64,000 bases of DNA from Verrucomicrobiota bacterium (GTDB lineage Bacteria > Verrucomicrobiota > Kiritimatiellia > CAJWTS01), in the NCBI GenBank assembly GCA_027623315.1, contig JAQBYD010000005.1, forward strand, positions 1 to 64,000, read 5' to 3'. Below the pieces are notes generated by a model. It saw only the letters and a program-made list of their open reading frames with translations, had not been told where the DNA came from and did not search any database. Below are positions 50,391 to 58,783 of the stretch, in pieces (the first letter of the stretch is position 1; each line of letters starts with the position of its first letter). Both the position numbers and the translations under genes were made by a program.

Positions 50391-51413
50391 CTACCAGGCT
50401 GGTTTCAATCCCGAGGCCTGGATGAAAGGCAGGATCGAGACCATCAGTTCCTCAAACATCTCCGTCGTTAGCTGTTGCTGTTGATCGCTGTACGCGGATT
50501 CCGGATCATTATGGACCTCAATCATGAGCCCATCGGCCCCGGCCGAGATGGCGGCGGCCGCGAGGTCGGGCAGAAGGTCGCGGCGCCCGGCGGCGTGGCT
50601 GGGGTCCACAAATACCGGGAGGCTCGACTCTCGTTTGGCGATTGCAACCGCGCTGATATCAAGCGTGTTGCGCGTGGCGGTCTCGAACGTACGAATGCCA
50701 CGCTCGCAAAGAATGATGTTGGGGTTTCCGTTCTTGGCTATGTACTCGGCTGCGAGCAACCATTCCTCGATCGTGGCCATCATACCTCGCTTGAGGAAGA
50801 CCGGCTTGCCCGCCGCTGCCACCGCCTCGAGCAATGCGTAATTCAGGCCATTCCTGGCGCCGATTTGGAAGACATCAACCATGGGTGTCATCATTTCGAT
50901 ATCGCTGACGCGGAGGACTTCCGAGATCACGGGCATTCCGGTCTCAGCTTTCGCCTGTTGGAGAATCTCGAGCGCTTCCTCTCCCAGGCCTTGGAAATCG
51001 TAGGGCGATGTTCGTGGTTTGAACGCGCCTCCGCGAAGTATCGTGGCGCCGGACTGCTTGACGGCTCGAGCTACGCTAAGCGTCTGATCGAGGCTCTCGA
51101 CCGAGCAGGGCCCGGCGATGACGTGCAGCGTGCCGTTACCGATCTCCAGATCACCGATGCGGACGATGGCCGTGCCGTCTTGAATCTCGCGGCTGACCAG
51201 CTTGTAGCGCTTCTGAATCGGCACCACGCGGTCCACGAACGACATGGCTTCCAACGCTTCCAGACTCTGGTGGGTCGTTTCATCACCGACAGCGGCTACG
51301 ACGGTCCGGATCTCGCCACGGATTGTGTGTGGCTCATATCCCAGCGCGCGCACATTGGCCTCAACCAGGGCGACCTCCTCAGAGGAGGCGCGTAATTTCA
51401 TCACGATAATCAT
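50391..51413 (-). CDS. aroF: 3-deoxy-7-phosphoheptulonate synthase (AroF/DAHPS class Ibeta-like)
   Basis: IAGPCSVESLDQTLSVARAVKQSGATILRGGAFKPRTSPYDFQGLGEEAL; PVFVDPSHAAGRRDLLPDLAAAAISAGADGLMIEVHNDPESAYSDQQQQL. Confidence 0.95.
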   Translation of the reverse strand: MIIVMKLRASSEEVALVEANVRALGYEPHTIRGEIRTVVAAVGDETTHQSLEALEAMSFVDRVVPIQKRYKLVSREIQDGTAIVRIGDLEIGNGTLHVIAGPCSVESLDQTLSVARAVKQSGATILRGGAFKPRTSPYDFQGLGEEALEILQQAKAETGMPVISEVLRVSDIEMMTPMVDVFQIGARNGLNYALLEAVAAAGKPVFLKRGMMATIEEWLLAAEYIAKNGNPNIILCERGIRTFETATRNTLDISAVAIAKRESSLPVFVDPSHAAGRRDLLPDLAAAAISAGADGLMIEVHNDPESAYSDQQQQLTTEMFEELMVSILPFIQASGLKPAW

Positions 51414-51518
51414 GGTCTTTTCCTTTCAAACCAACAATCGCACCCGCGAGTGCGACTGGCAAGATGATTTGAGGGTCGGCCCGTGGGGCCTCACTGTGGT
51501 ACTTTCGTTCTGGATCAA

Positions 51519-52037
51519 ATGTCACGATGGAAAGAACCTCTGGGGATCGCGATCACCCTCCTCGTCCTGCTCGGCGTGGTGGTAGCGGATGCCGTGGTTG
51601 ATCGTGCGGCCGGCACGGTGCAGTCGGACCAGCGGGCGAATCTAGCCTTGGCGGATCTGCATGAACGAACCGGCGCGCCGCATCTTTCGATTGAGATCCT
51701 TGACGAGATATCCGCTCGCGACGGACGTCCGACTCGATTGGAGCTTCGCCGCGCGGCGCTATTGGTCAGGACCGGGCAGCTTACCGAAGCCGAGAAGATC
51801 TACAACGACCTCCTGGCGCGGACACCACGATCCCCGGCCGTCGAATTCAATCTTGCAATCGTACGGCACCGACTGGGCCGATCGGACGAAGCCCAGGGCC
51901 TTCTGCGCGAATTCCTGGCCCGCTACGGCGATCTCCTCCCGGAGCACGCTGCGCGGGCGCAACTGGCGCTCCAACTGATGCAGAGCACCGCGCCAACGAT
52001 GGGGCGAGCGCATGGCCTCGCGCATCCGCCTCGCTAG
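51519..52037 (+). CDS. TPR-like protein
   Basis: N-terminal TM then helical repeats LLVRTGQLTEAEKIYNDLLARTPRSPAVEFNLAIVRHRLGRSDEAQGLL. Confidence 0.7.
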   Translation: MSRWKEPLGIAITLLVLLGVVVADAVVDRAAGTVQSDQRANLALADLHERTGAPHLSIEILDEISARDGRPTRLELRRAALLVRTGQLTEAEKIYNDLLARTPRSPAVEFNLAIVRHRLGRSDEAQGLLREFLARYGDLLPEHAARAQLALQLMQSTAPTMGRAHGLAHPPR

Positions 52038-52171
52038 TCAACACGCGCCGTCGCCTTCTACCGCAATTCAGCTTACCGTTTCGCCCTCAGGCAGCGAGAA
52101 AGCGCACTTCAAGACCTGGGCACACGACGTCGGGGTTTGACCCGGTGGCCGGGGATCTGTACAATTCGCGG

Positions 52172-52507
52172 ATGAAGTTGTGGATTCACGGATTCGTCGC
52201 TCTCCTCCTGATTGCGGGGATGGTCTCCTGCCGTAAGGAACGGCCGCGCGTAGTGACGGTCCTCGTGCCGGGTCTGAATGGCGAGAAATGTGCCCAGATC
52301 ATCTCGGAGTCCCTCGCAAGAGCCGATGGGATCCGAATGAACACGCTTGAGTTTGATTATGAGAAGCGCGAAATAACGCTTGAATATGACAGCATGCGTA
52401 CGGCCGTAAAGAACGTCGAGCACTTCATCGCGAAGGCAGGCTTCGACGCGAATACGGTGCCGGCATACAAGGAAGGCCTGGAGAGGCTGCCCGAAGAGTG
52501 CAAATGA
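52172..52507 (+). CDS. Putative lipoprotein with HMA-like domain
   Basis: MKLWIHGFVALLLIAGMVSCRKERP lipobox; VTVLVPGLNGEKCAQIISESLARADGIRMNTLEFDYEKREITLEYD. Confidence 0.65.
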   Translation: MKLWIHGFVALLLIAGMVSCRKERPRVVTVLVPGLNGEKCAQIISESLARADGIRMNTLEFDYEKREITLEYDSMRTAVKNVEHFIAKAGFDANTVPAYKEGLERLPEECK

Positions 52508-52553
52508 CGACGGCCTGATCGCCGTCATTTGCATTCGGTCCCGGGCGCGCTGC

Positions 52554-53441
52554 ATGAATGCCCTGATCGAGCAATTTCTAGATTACCTGGCCCTGGAGCG
52601 GGGATTGAGCCCGCATACGGGGGCAGCCTACGCCGCCGACCTGGCGGCGTTGCAACGCTATCTCGGTCGCAAGAGGATTTCCTCCTTAAACGCCGTGCGA
52701 CGAAAAGAGATCGTGGATTTCCTTACCGCTGAAAAGGAACGCGGGCTGAGTGTAAATTCTCTCTCGCGGCGCCTGGTCGCGATCCGAATGTTTTTCCGTT
52801 ATCTACAGCAGGAATCTCTGCTGGACCAGAACGTCGCCGAGATCATGGACTCTCCTCGCACATGGCGGGCACTTCCCGGGTTCCTGAGCGTCAAAGAAGT
52901 GGATCGCCTGCTGGGGGCGCCCGAAGAGAGCACTCGGCTGGGGCTACGCGATCGCGCGTTGCTGGAATTGATGTATGCGACGGGGCTTCGCGTGAGCGAG
53001 ATTTCGATGCTGACATTGGACGATGTGCATTTCGATGCAGGCTACCTTCGGTGCATGGGCAAGGGAAGCAAGGTTCGAGTCGTGCCCTTCAACGAGTCGG
53101 CCCGGGAGCGTCTGCAGACCTACCTTGATCAGGCGCGCCCGACGTTACAGAAGGATCCCGCCGAGCGACACATGTTTCTCACCCGCCGTGGGGGGGCGTT
53201 TTCTCGCAAGGGGATCTGGAAGATGATTAAGCAACATGCTCTGCGGGCGCGAATCTCACAGTCGGTCTCGCCTCACACGCTGCGGCACTCGTTCGCGAGT
53301 CATATGCTGGCCAACGGGGCTCCGCTACGAGTGATCCAGGAGATGTTGGGGCATGCCGACATCGCGACCACTCAGATCTATACGCACGTGGACCAAGGGC
53401 GTCTGCGGGCGGTGCATGCAGAGTTTCACCCACGGGCCTAG
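52554..53441 (+). CDS. Tyrosine recombinase XerC/XerD
   Basis: ATGLRVSEIS, HTLRHSFASHMLANGAPLRVIQEMLGHADIATTQIYTHV catalytic residues. Confidence 0.95.
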   Translation: MNALIEQFLDYLALERGLSPHTGAAYAADLAALQRYLGRKRISSLNAVRRKEIVDFLTAEKERGLSVNSLSRRLVAIRMFFRYLQQESLLDQNVAEIMDSPRTWRALPGFLSVKEVDRLLGAPEESTRLGLRDRALLELMYATGLRVSEISMLTLDDVHFDAGYLRCMGKGSKVRVVPFNESARERLQTYLDQARPTLQKDPAERHMFLTRRGGAFSRKGIWKMIKQHALRARISQSVSPHTLRHSFASHMLANGAPLRVIQEMLGHADIATTQIYTHVDQGRLRAVHAEFHPRA

Positions 53442-53447
53442 ACCATT

Positions 53448-54233
53448 ATGTTGGGACGACGCAAGAACCCGAATCTGTTACTCGAGAAGACGATTGGGTA
53501 CTCGTTTCGAAAGAAGGCGCTCCTTGTCAACGCCCTCACGCACCGCTCGTTTCGTTATGAAAATCGAGATGTGGAATTCGACAATCAGCGCATGGAGTTC
53601 CTGGGTGATGCCGCGCTTGGCTTCGTCGCCGGAGCATACCTCTATCAGCGTATGCAAGACAAGGACGAGGGACATCTCACGGCGATGAGAAGCCGCATCA
53701 CCAGCGGTAAGGCCCTGGCCGAGATTGCCACGACCATGTCGCTCGGGGACTTCGTGCAAATTGGCAAAGGCGAGGAGCGCTCCGGTGGACGCGATCGTGC
53801 CTCCAATCTCGCGGATGCCCTGGAGTCGGTGATCGGTGCTGCGTATCTCGACACCGGAGTGAAAGCGGTCGAGAAGATATTCAAGAAGCTCTTCGTGCCG
53901 TACCTGGACGGATGCGGGGAAGACCTATGGGCGGATAATCCGAAGGGAAAGCTCCAGGAGACAGCGCAGACCCTCTATCGCAAGAGCCCTGTCTATCGAG
54001 TGGTCGACCAGAGCGGACCGTCGCATTCGCGTGTGTATACTGTCGAGGTGGTCGTGGACGGGAAGTCAGTGGCCAAAGGGAAGGGACGCAATAAACGGGT
54101 CGCCGAATCGAGCGCTGCGGCGAAGGCGCTGCACGTTATTGATAACGATGCGCCGCAAGAAGAAGAGAGCGGGGTCACGCGCCGTCGACGGGGTCGTGCC
54201 GGCAGGCGCAGGGGCCCCCGCAACGACGACTGA
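53448..54233 (+). CDS. rnc: Ribonuclease III with dsRBD
   Basis: HRSFRYENRDVEFDNQRMEFLGDAALGF; NPKGKLQETAQ...; dsRBD VAKGKGRNKRVAESSAAAKAL; basic C-tail RRRRGRAGRRRGPR. Confidence 0.95.
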   Translation: MLGRRKNPNLLLEKTIGYSFRKKALLVNALTHRSFRYENRDVEFDNQRMEFLGDAALGFVAGAYLYQRMQDKDEGHLTAMRSRITSGKALAEIATTMSLGDFVQIGKGEERSGGRDRASNLADALESVIGAAYLDTGVKAVEKIFKKLFVPYLDGCGEDLWADNPKGKLQETAQTLYRKSPVYRVVDQSGPSHSRVYTVEVVVDGKSVAKGKGRNKRVAESSAAAKALHVIDNDAPQEEESGVTRRRRGRAGRRRGPRNDD

Positions 54234-54322
54234 ACGGACGTTTGACGATACAGGGCCACCCATCGTATAATACGGGGCGAGGTCTCCCTGCGACCCCTGA
54301 TTTCTCCACAAAACCCGGGAAA

Positions 54323-55321
54323 ATGCACAAAAACCAAACTATCAAAGCTCTGATTCTGTCCCTGGCCGTCGCGGGACCGATGTCATCACCTGAAGTGGCC
54401 GAAGGCGTATCCCGGTTAGCCGACAATCTGTCGCCGATCGTGCGCGATGCCATGGACGCCGGGATTGTCTCCGGCGAGCGTCCGAAAATCATCAAGTTGG
54501 GCAATCTGGATATTGAGAACCTCGTGGCGAAGCCCCGCCTCGATGCGGACTTCGTGAAGTTTAAGTTCATCGCTGCGGATACTACCTCGACCCAACGTGA
54601 AATTCTGAAGACGTGGTTGGGCAAGGGGGTAAACCATATTTTGCTCTCGGGGATTGAGATGAAGCTTTACGGGGAGTTCTTCGGTCTGAGAGCAAATTAT
54701 TACTCGCGGCGCCAGGTGTCCTTGACGCTTTCCAATCACGTGGTGAACACGGACTGCACCCGCTTAACCGGCAACATGGACTTCGAGTCCGTGCCCGAAG
54801 GGAGTGAGGTTATCGCAACCCGGGCGGATAAGCCGGCCGCCGGCCGCTTCACGTACGGCAAGACGACGGTCTACTTTCACCCCGGCCCTGTCGGGAACGA
54901 CGAAGCCCGCTGGATGTTGAACTTCTATCACTGGGCACTGGGATTGGATGTCCCGGGGCCTGCCGCTGAAATCCTGAATAAGCGAATCGCCGACGTCAGA
55001 ATGGGCAAGGGAACTCACGACAGCCTGACGCTGCGAACGGGCGATGTGATCAAGGGCGTGCTGGATACCAAGGATCAGAAACTGAAGACCCTGGATGGAC
55101 CGCGAGCGTTCATGCGCAAGGATATCGAGATGATAATCCTGGAGTTCACCGCGGACAAAATGGACAAGGTGGCACTGCGCGATGGCAAGGAGTTCACGGG
55201 GACCTTGCTTGCAGCAGACTTCAAGATCCTATCCGGGGACGGTGAAGTGCAGACGTACTCGCGAGACAGCGTGAAGGTTATCCGGTACAACGTTCCGAGC
55301 AAGAAGCCCGAGCTCAAGTAG
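54323..55321 (+). CDS. Hypothetical protein
   Basis: Long ORF (track start 54242; ATG at 54323 plausible) with FIAADTTSTQREILKTWLGKGVNHILL...; family not assigned. Confidence 0.6.
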   Translation: MHKNQTIKALILSLAVAGPMSSPEVAEGVSRLADNLSPIVRDAMDAGIVSGERPKIIKLGNLDIENLVAKPRLDADFVKFKFIAADTTSTQREILKTWLGKGVNHILLSGIEMKLYGEFFGLRANYYSRRQVSLTLSNHVVNTDCTRLTGNMDFESVPEGSEVIATRADKPAAGRFTYGKTTVYFHPGPVGNDEARWMLNFYHWALGLDVPGPAAEILNKRIADVRMGKGTHDSLTLRTGDVIKGVLDTKDQKLKTLDGPRAFMRKDIEMIILEFTADKMDKVALRDGKEFTGTLLAADFKILSGDGEVQTYSRDSVKVIRYNVPSKKPELK

Positions 55322-55442
55322 CCTCGGGTTCCACGCGCGTCCATCTCCCGGCCCGATCGATTCGCCGGATCTGCCCGCCAGCGCGGAATCTGAATTTTCT
55401 TGAAGACGGCCTGCTGTTGCCTGACACTATACCGTTTCCATC

Positions 55443-55516
55443 GGGCCGTTAGCTCAGTTGGTCAGAGCACTTGACTTTTAATCAAGGGGTCCCGGGTTCG
55501 AGCCCCGGACGGCCTA
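55443..55516 (+). tRNA. tRNA-Lys (anticodon TTT)
   Basis: GGGCCGTTAGCTCAGTTGGTCAGAGCACTTGACTTTTAATCAAGGGGTCCCGGGTTCGAGCCCCGGACGGCCTA. Confidence 0.95.
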
Positions 55517-55525
55517 CTTTTCCTT

Positions 55526-56479
55526 ATGAAATCGACCAAGCGGCTGCGCCAGGTTCTCGAAGGCCTTTTGGCTCGCCTGGGCGTGCTCGTCATTCCACGG
55601 CTTCCCCGCGGTGCCGTCGTGCGCCTGGCGCGTGTGATCGGCAGCGCGGCCTGCGCCGTATGCCGCCGCGACCAAGAGGTCGGCCGGGCCAATCTCGAGC
55701 TGGCCCTCGGGGCGACGCACTCCCGTGAGGAGCGAGACAAGATCCTGCACGGGGCTTTCGTAACCTTCGCCCAGCTCATCCTGGACCTGTTCTGGTTCTC
55801 GCGCGACCAGCAGCGACGACTCGAGGAAGTTGTCGAAGTCGACGACTCCTGTCGCTTCTTTCTGGACCATCCGCCTTGCATCGCGCTGGCCGCTCATTTC
55901 GGGAATTGGGAGGTCATGGGGGCGCGATGCGCGGCGCTGGGAAGCCCCTTGACGGTCGTCTTCGCTGCCTTGGAGAATCCAGTGATCGACGAACTCGTCG
56001 CTCGACTGCGCCGCGGGTCCGGTCAAGTCGTCGCGGAGAAGACCGGTGTGCTGCGGCGCCTGATTCGGACCCTCCGGGATGGCGGGCACATCGCGGTAGT
56101 GCTCGATCAAAATACCCTTCCGGCCGACGGGGGCCGATTTGTGAACTTTTTTGGTTCGCCGGCGCCGATGTCGATGGCGGTGGCGTCCCTGTCGGAGAAG
56201 ACCAGCGCGCCGGTCGTGCCGACTTTTTGTACGAGAAGGCCTGACGGCACCTACCGCGTATACCACCTTCCGCCCTTGCTCATGGAGCAGACGGAGACAA
56301 GGGAGTCGTTTACGCAGCGCCTGGCCACGGTCCTCGAAGGTGAGATTCGCAAAGATCCGGAGCAGTGGCTTTGGATGTACAAGCGATGGAAATTTATTCC
56401 TGATGATGCAGAGGCGGATCGTTTCCCCGGTTATGCCCGCCGCTTGCACCCGGGTGAGAAGGCGGCCGCAGCAAAATAG
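55526..56479 (+). CDS. Lipid A biosynthesis lauroyl/myristoyl acyltransferase family (LpxL/HtrB-like)
   Basis: CIALAAHFGNWEVMGARCAALG (HX4-5E/D motif), VLDQNTLPADGGRFVNFFGSPAPMSMAVASLSEKTSAPVVPTF. Confidence 0.9.
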   Translation: MKSTKRLRQVLEGLLARLGVLVIPRLPRGAVVRLARVIGSAACAVCRRDQEVGRANLELALGATHSREERDKILHGAFVTFAQLILDLFWFSRDQQRRLEEVVEVDDSCRFFLDHPPCIALAAHFGNWEVMGARCAALGSPLTVVFAALENPVIDELVARLRRGSGQVVAEKTGVLRRLIRTLRDGGHIAVVLDQNTLPADGGRFVNFFGSPAPMSMAVASLSEKTSAPVVPTFCTRRPDGTYRVYHLPPLLMEQTETRESFTQRLATVLEGEIRKDPEQWLWMYKRWKFIPDDAEADRFPGYARRLHPGEKAAAAK

Positions 56480-56550
56480 AATGCGCGTCGGAACGACACG
56501 TGCGATAGTTTGCCTGCGAGATATGAACAGAGTCGACGGAAGGACGTAAG

Positions 56551-57432
56551 ATGAAACTTGGAGTCATTGGCGGAACCGGTGTGTACGGTATAGACGGAAT
56601 AGAAGATCTGACCCATGAAGAGGTGGAGACACCGTTCGGGAGCCCGTCAGACTCCTATGTCTGTGGAAAGCTCGACGGGCGTGAGGTCGTATTTCTGCCT
56701 CGTCACGGGCGCGGCCATCGCTTGTTGCCGTCTGAAATCAATCATCGTGCCAATATCTGCGGCATGAAGCAGCTCGGTGTCGACAGGGTCCTGTCGATCA
56801 GCGCGGTGGGTAGTCTTCGTGAGGAGTATCGGCCTCGCGACATCGTTCTGGCGGATCAATATTTTGACCGGACCAAGGAATCAGCCGCGCATACATTTTT
56901 CGGTGACGGAGTCGTGGCGCACGCCTCCCTGGCTGATCCGGTCTGTCATGACCTGGCGCACTGCGTGCGCAGTGCGGCCGAGAAGGTCATCCAGTCGCGA
57001 CCAGAGGGCGACCATGTCCGCGTGACCCGCGGCGGGACCTACGTCCAGATGCAGGGACCGGCGTTTTCCACCAGGGCAGAGTCGAACACTTATCGGGGGC
57101 TTGGCTTCGACGTGATTGGCATGACCAGCTTGGGAGAGGCAAAGCTCTGCCGTGAGGCCGAACTCTGTTACCAGCCGATGTGTATGGTCACCGACTACGA
57201 TTGCTGGCACGAATCGGAAGAGGCGGTGACCGTGGAACTCGTGGTGGCGCATCTGCATGCAAACGCAGCGCTAGCGAAGGATATTGTCCGTCAACTGATC
57301 CCGGAGTTGGCGGAGTCCCCGCCATGCGGGTGCAGTTCCGCCATGGCCGGCTCGATATTGACCCAACCGGATGCCGTGCCGGCGGATGCCAGGGCGCGGT
57401 TGCAGCCGATCATCGGAAGATATCTCTCCTGA
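56551..57432 (+). CDS. S-methyl-5'-thioadenosine phosphorylase / PNP family
   Basis: LGVIGGTGVYGIDGIED; RHGRGHRLLPSEINHRANICGMKQLGVDRVLSISAVGSL; RGGTYVQMQGPAFSTRAESNTYRGLGFDVIGMT. Confidence 0.93.
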   Translation: MKLGVIGGTGVYGIDGIEDLTHEEVETPFGSPSDSYVCGKLDGREVVFLPRHGRGHRLLPSEINHRANICGMKQLGVDRVLSISAVGSLREEYRPRDIVLADQYFDRTKESAAHTFFGDGVVAHASLADPVCHDLAHCVRSAAEKVIQSRPEGDHVRVTRGGTYVQMQGPAFSTRAESNTYRGLGFDVIGMTSLGEAKLCREAELCYQPMCMVTDYDCWHESEEAVTVELVVAHLHANAALAKDIVRQLIPELAESPPCGCSSAMAGSILTQPDAVPADARARLQPIIGRYLS

Positions 57433-57442
57433 TCCGCACGCG

Positions 57443-58240
57443 ATGACTCGATTGCGGCAGGGCCGCTTGAAAATCCCCGGGTTGTTCCAGATGCGCCTTG
57501 ACCGCCAGATCCTTTTAGATTCAACGCGAGCATTGTGGCACAGCACGCTGGACCTGGTGTATCCCCGGCGCTGCGAGAGCTGTCACGGTGCGGTGCTCGA
57601 CGAGGCACGCCACTTGTGCTGGGATTGCATGACCCGAATGCAGCTAATCCAGCAGCCGCATTGTGACCGCTGTGGAGATCCCATCGAGGGCAAGGTGGAT
57701 CATGACCCGATGTGCGCGTACTGCGCGCGGCACCGGATCTGGTTCACCCGCGCTCGTTCTGCGGTGCGTTACCGCGGACCGATCCGCGACGTCATCCAGT
57801 CATTCAAGTACAGGAACGCACTTTACTTGGGCCGGGACATGAACCTGTTGCTCCTGGCCTGCGTGCAGGCACACTACGGGGCCATACCGTTCGATGCCGT
57901 GACGAGTGTGCCGCTTTTCGCGAGGCGCGAGCGCGAGCGGACGTACAATCAGGCGGCCGTACTCGCACGCGCTCTCGCGTCAGAATTGCGCTCACCATAC
58001 GACAATCGCCTCGTGACCCGGATTCGAGACACGCAGACCCAGACGCACCTCTCGGCCTCTGAGCGACGGCAGAACATGACAGGTGCGTTCGTGCCGCACG
58101 GCTCGAACGGCAGGCAGGGACAGCGACTCCTTCTGGTTGACGATGTGATGACGACCGGGGCAACGGTCAACGAGTGCGCGCGCGCCCTCAAGGAAGCCGG
58201 CGCGGAATACGTCTATGTCGCCACGGTCGCGAGGGGGTAG
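57443..58240 (+). CDS. comF: ComF family phosphoribosyltransferase
   Basis: Zn-ribbon CESCHGAV...CWDC...CDRCGDPI...CAYC; LLLVDDVMTTGATVNECARAL PRPP motif; ERTYNQA. Confidence 0.93.
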   Translation: MTRLRQGRLKIPGLFQMRLDRQILLDSTRALWHSTLDLVYPRRCESCHGAVLDEARHLCWDCMTRMQLIQQPHCDRCGDPIEGKVDHDPMCAYCARHRIWFTRARSAVRYRGPIRDVIQSFKYRNALYLGRDMNLLLLACVQAHYGAIPFDAVTSVPLFARRERERTYNQAAVLARALASELRSPYDNRLVTRIRDTQTQTHLSASERRQNMTGAFVPHGSNGRQGQRLLLVDDVMTTGATVNECARALKEAGAEYVYVATVARG

Positions 58241-58396
58241 GGGTGATTGAAAAATGGACATTGAGACTTTCTGCAAGGCACTGGGCACGCTTCTGGTCTC
58301 GAGCCCCGACCCAAGTCTCCCCATCGAGCACCTTGTCGAGAACCACCCCGCATTAGTCCTCGTCAAAGTTCTCGGATCAGGAGGGCAGACATTTGA

Positions 58397-58546
58397 GACA
58401 GGACGATTACTGGCAGGACGATTTTTCAGAGAGTCGATGGATGCCTGGAACAGCCAGACTTTACCGTCGCGCCCAGGGGCCGCATCGGACTCCAAGAGTC
58501 ACATGCACACACCCAAACTAATCGTCCTGCCAGTAATCGTCCTGCC
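58397..58546. repeat. 150-bp inverted-repeat element with 27-bp arms (one mismatch)
   Basis: gacaggacgattactggcaggacgatt (58397-58423) versus aatcgtcctgccagtaatcgtcctgcc (58520-58546). Confidence 0.9.
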
Positions 58547-58711
58547 AGAACTCCGGGATTCAGGCGCGAAACGGATTCGGTCGGGTTCCCCGATGGGGTG
58601 GCTTTCAGCACGTTTGTCGCGCACGGCGAGATCAGATGGAGCCCGAAAGGCTCAAGGCTCAATTTCCAAGTCTCAAGGCGCATGTTGGTTGATCACTTGC
58701 CAGTTGCCACT

Positions 58712-58783
58712 CCTGAAACAAGAGAGTCCCGATCCCTGATCTCGGAGAGAGTCAGGGCGAGACCGGGCCTCTCTTGTTTCAGG
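58712..58783. terminator. Long palindrome / possible terminator abutting the pcrA stop codon
   Basis: cctgaaacaagagag (58712-58726) and ctctcttgtttcagg (58769-58783), perfect 15-bp arms. Confidence 0.65.
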
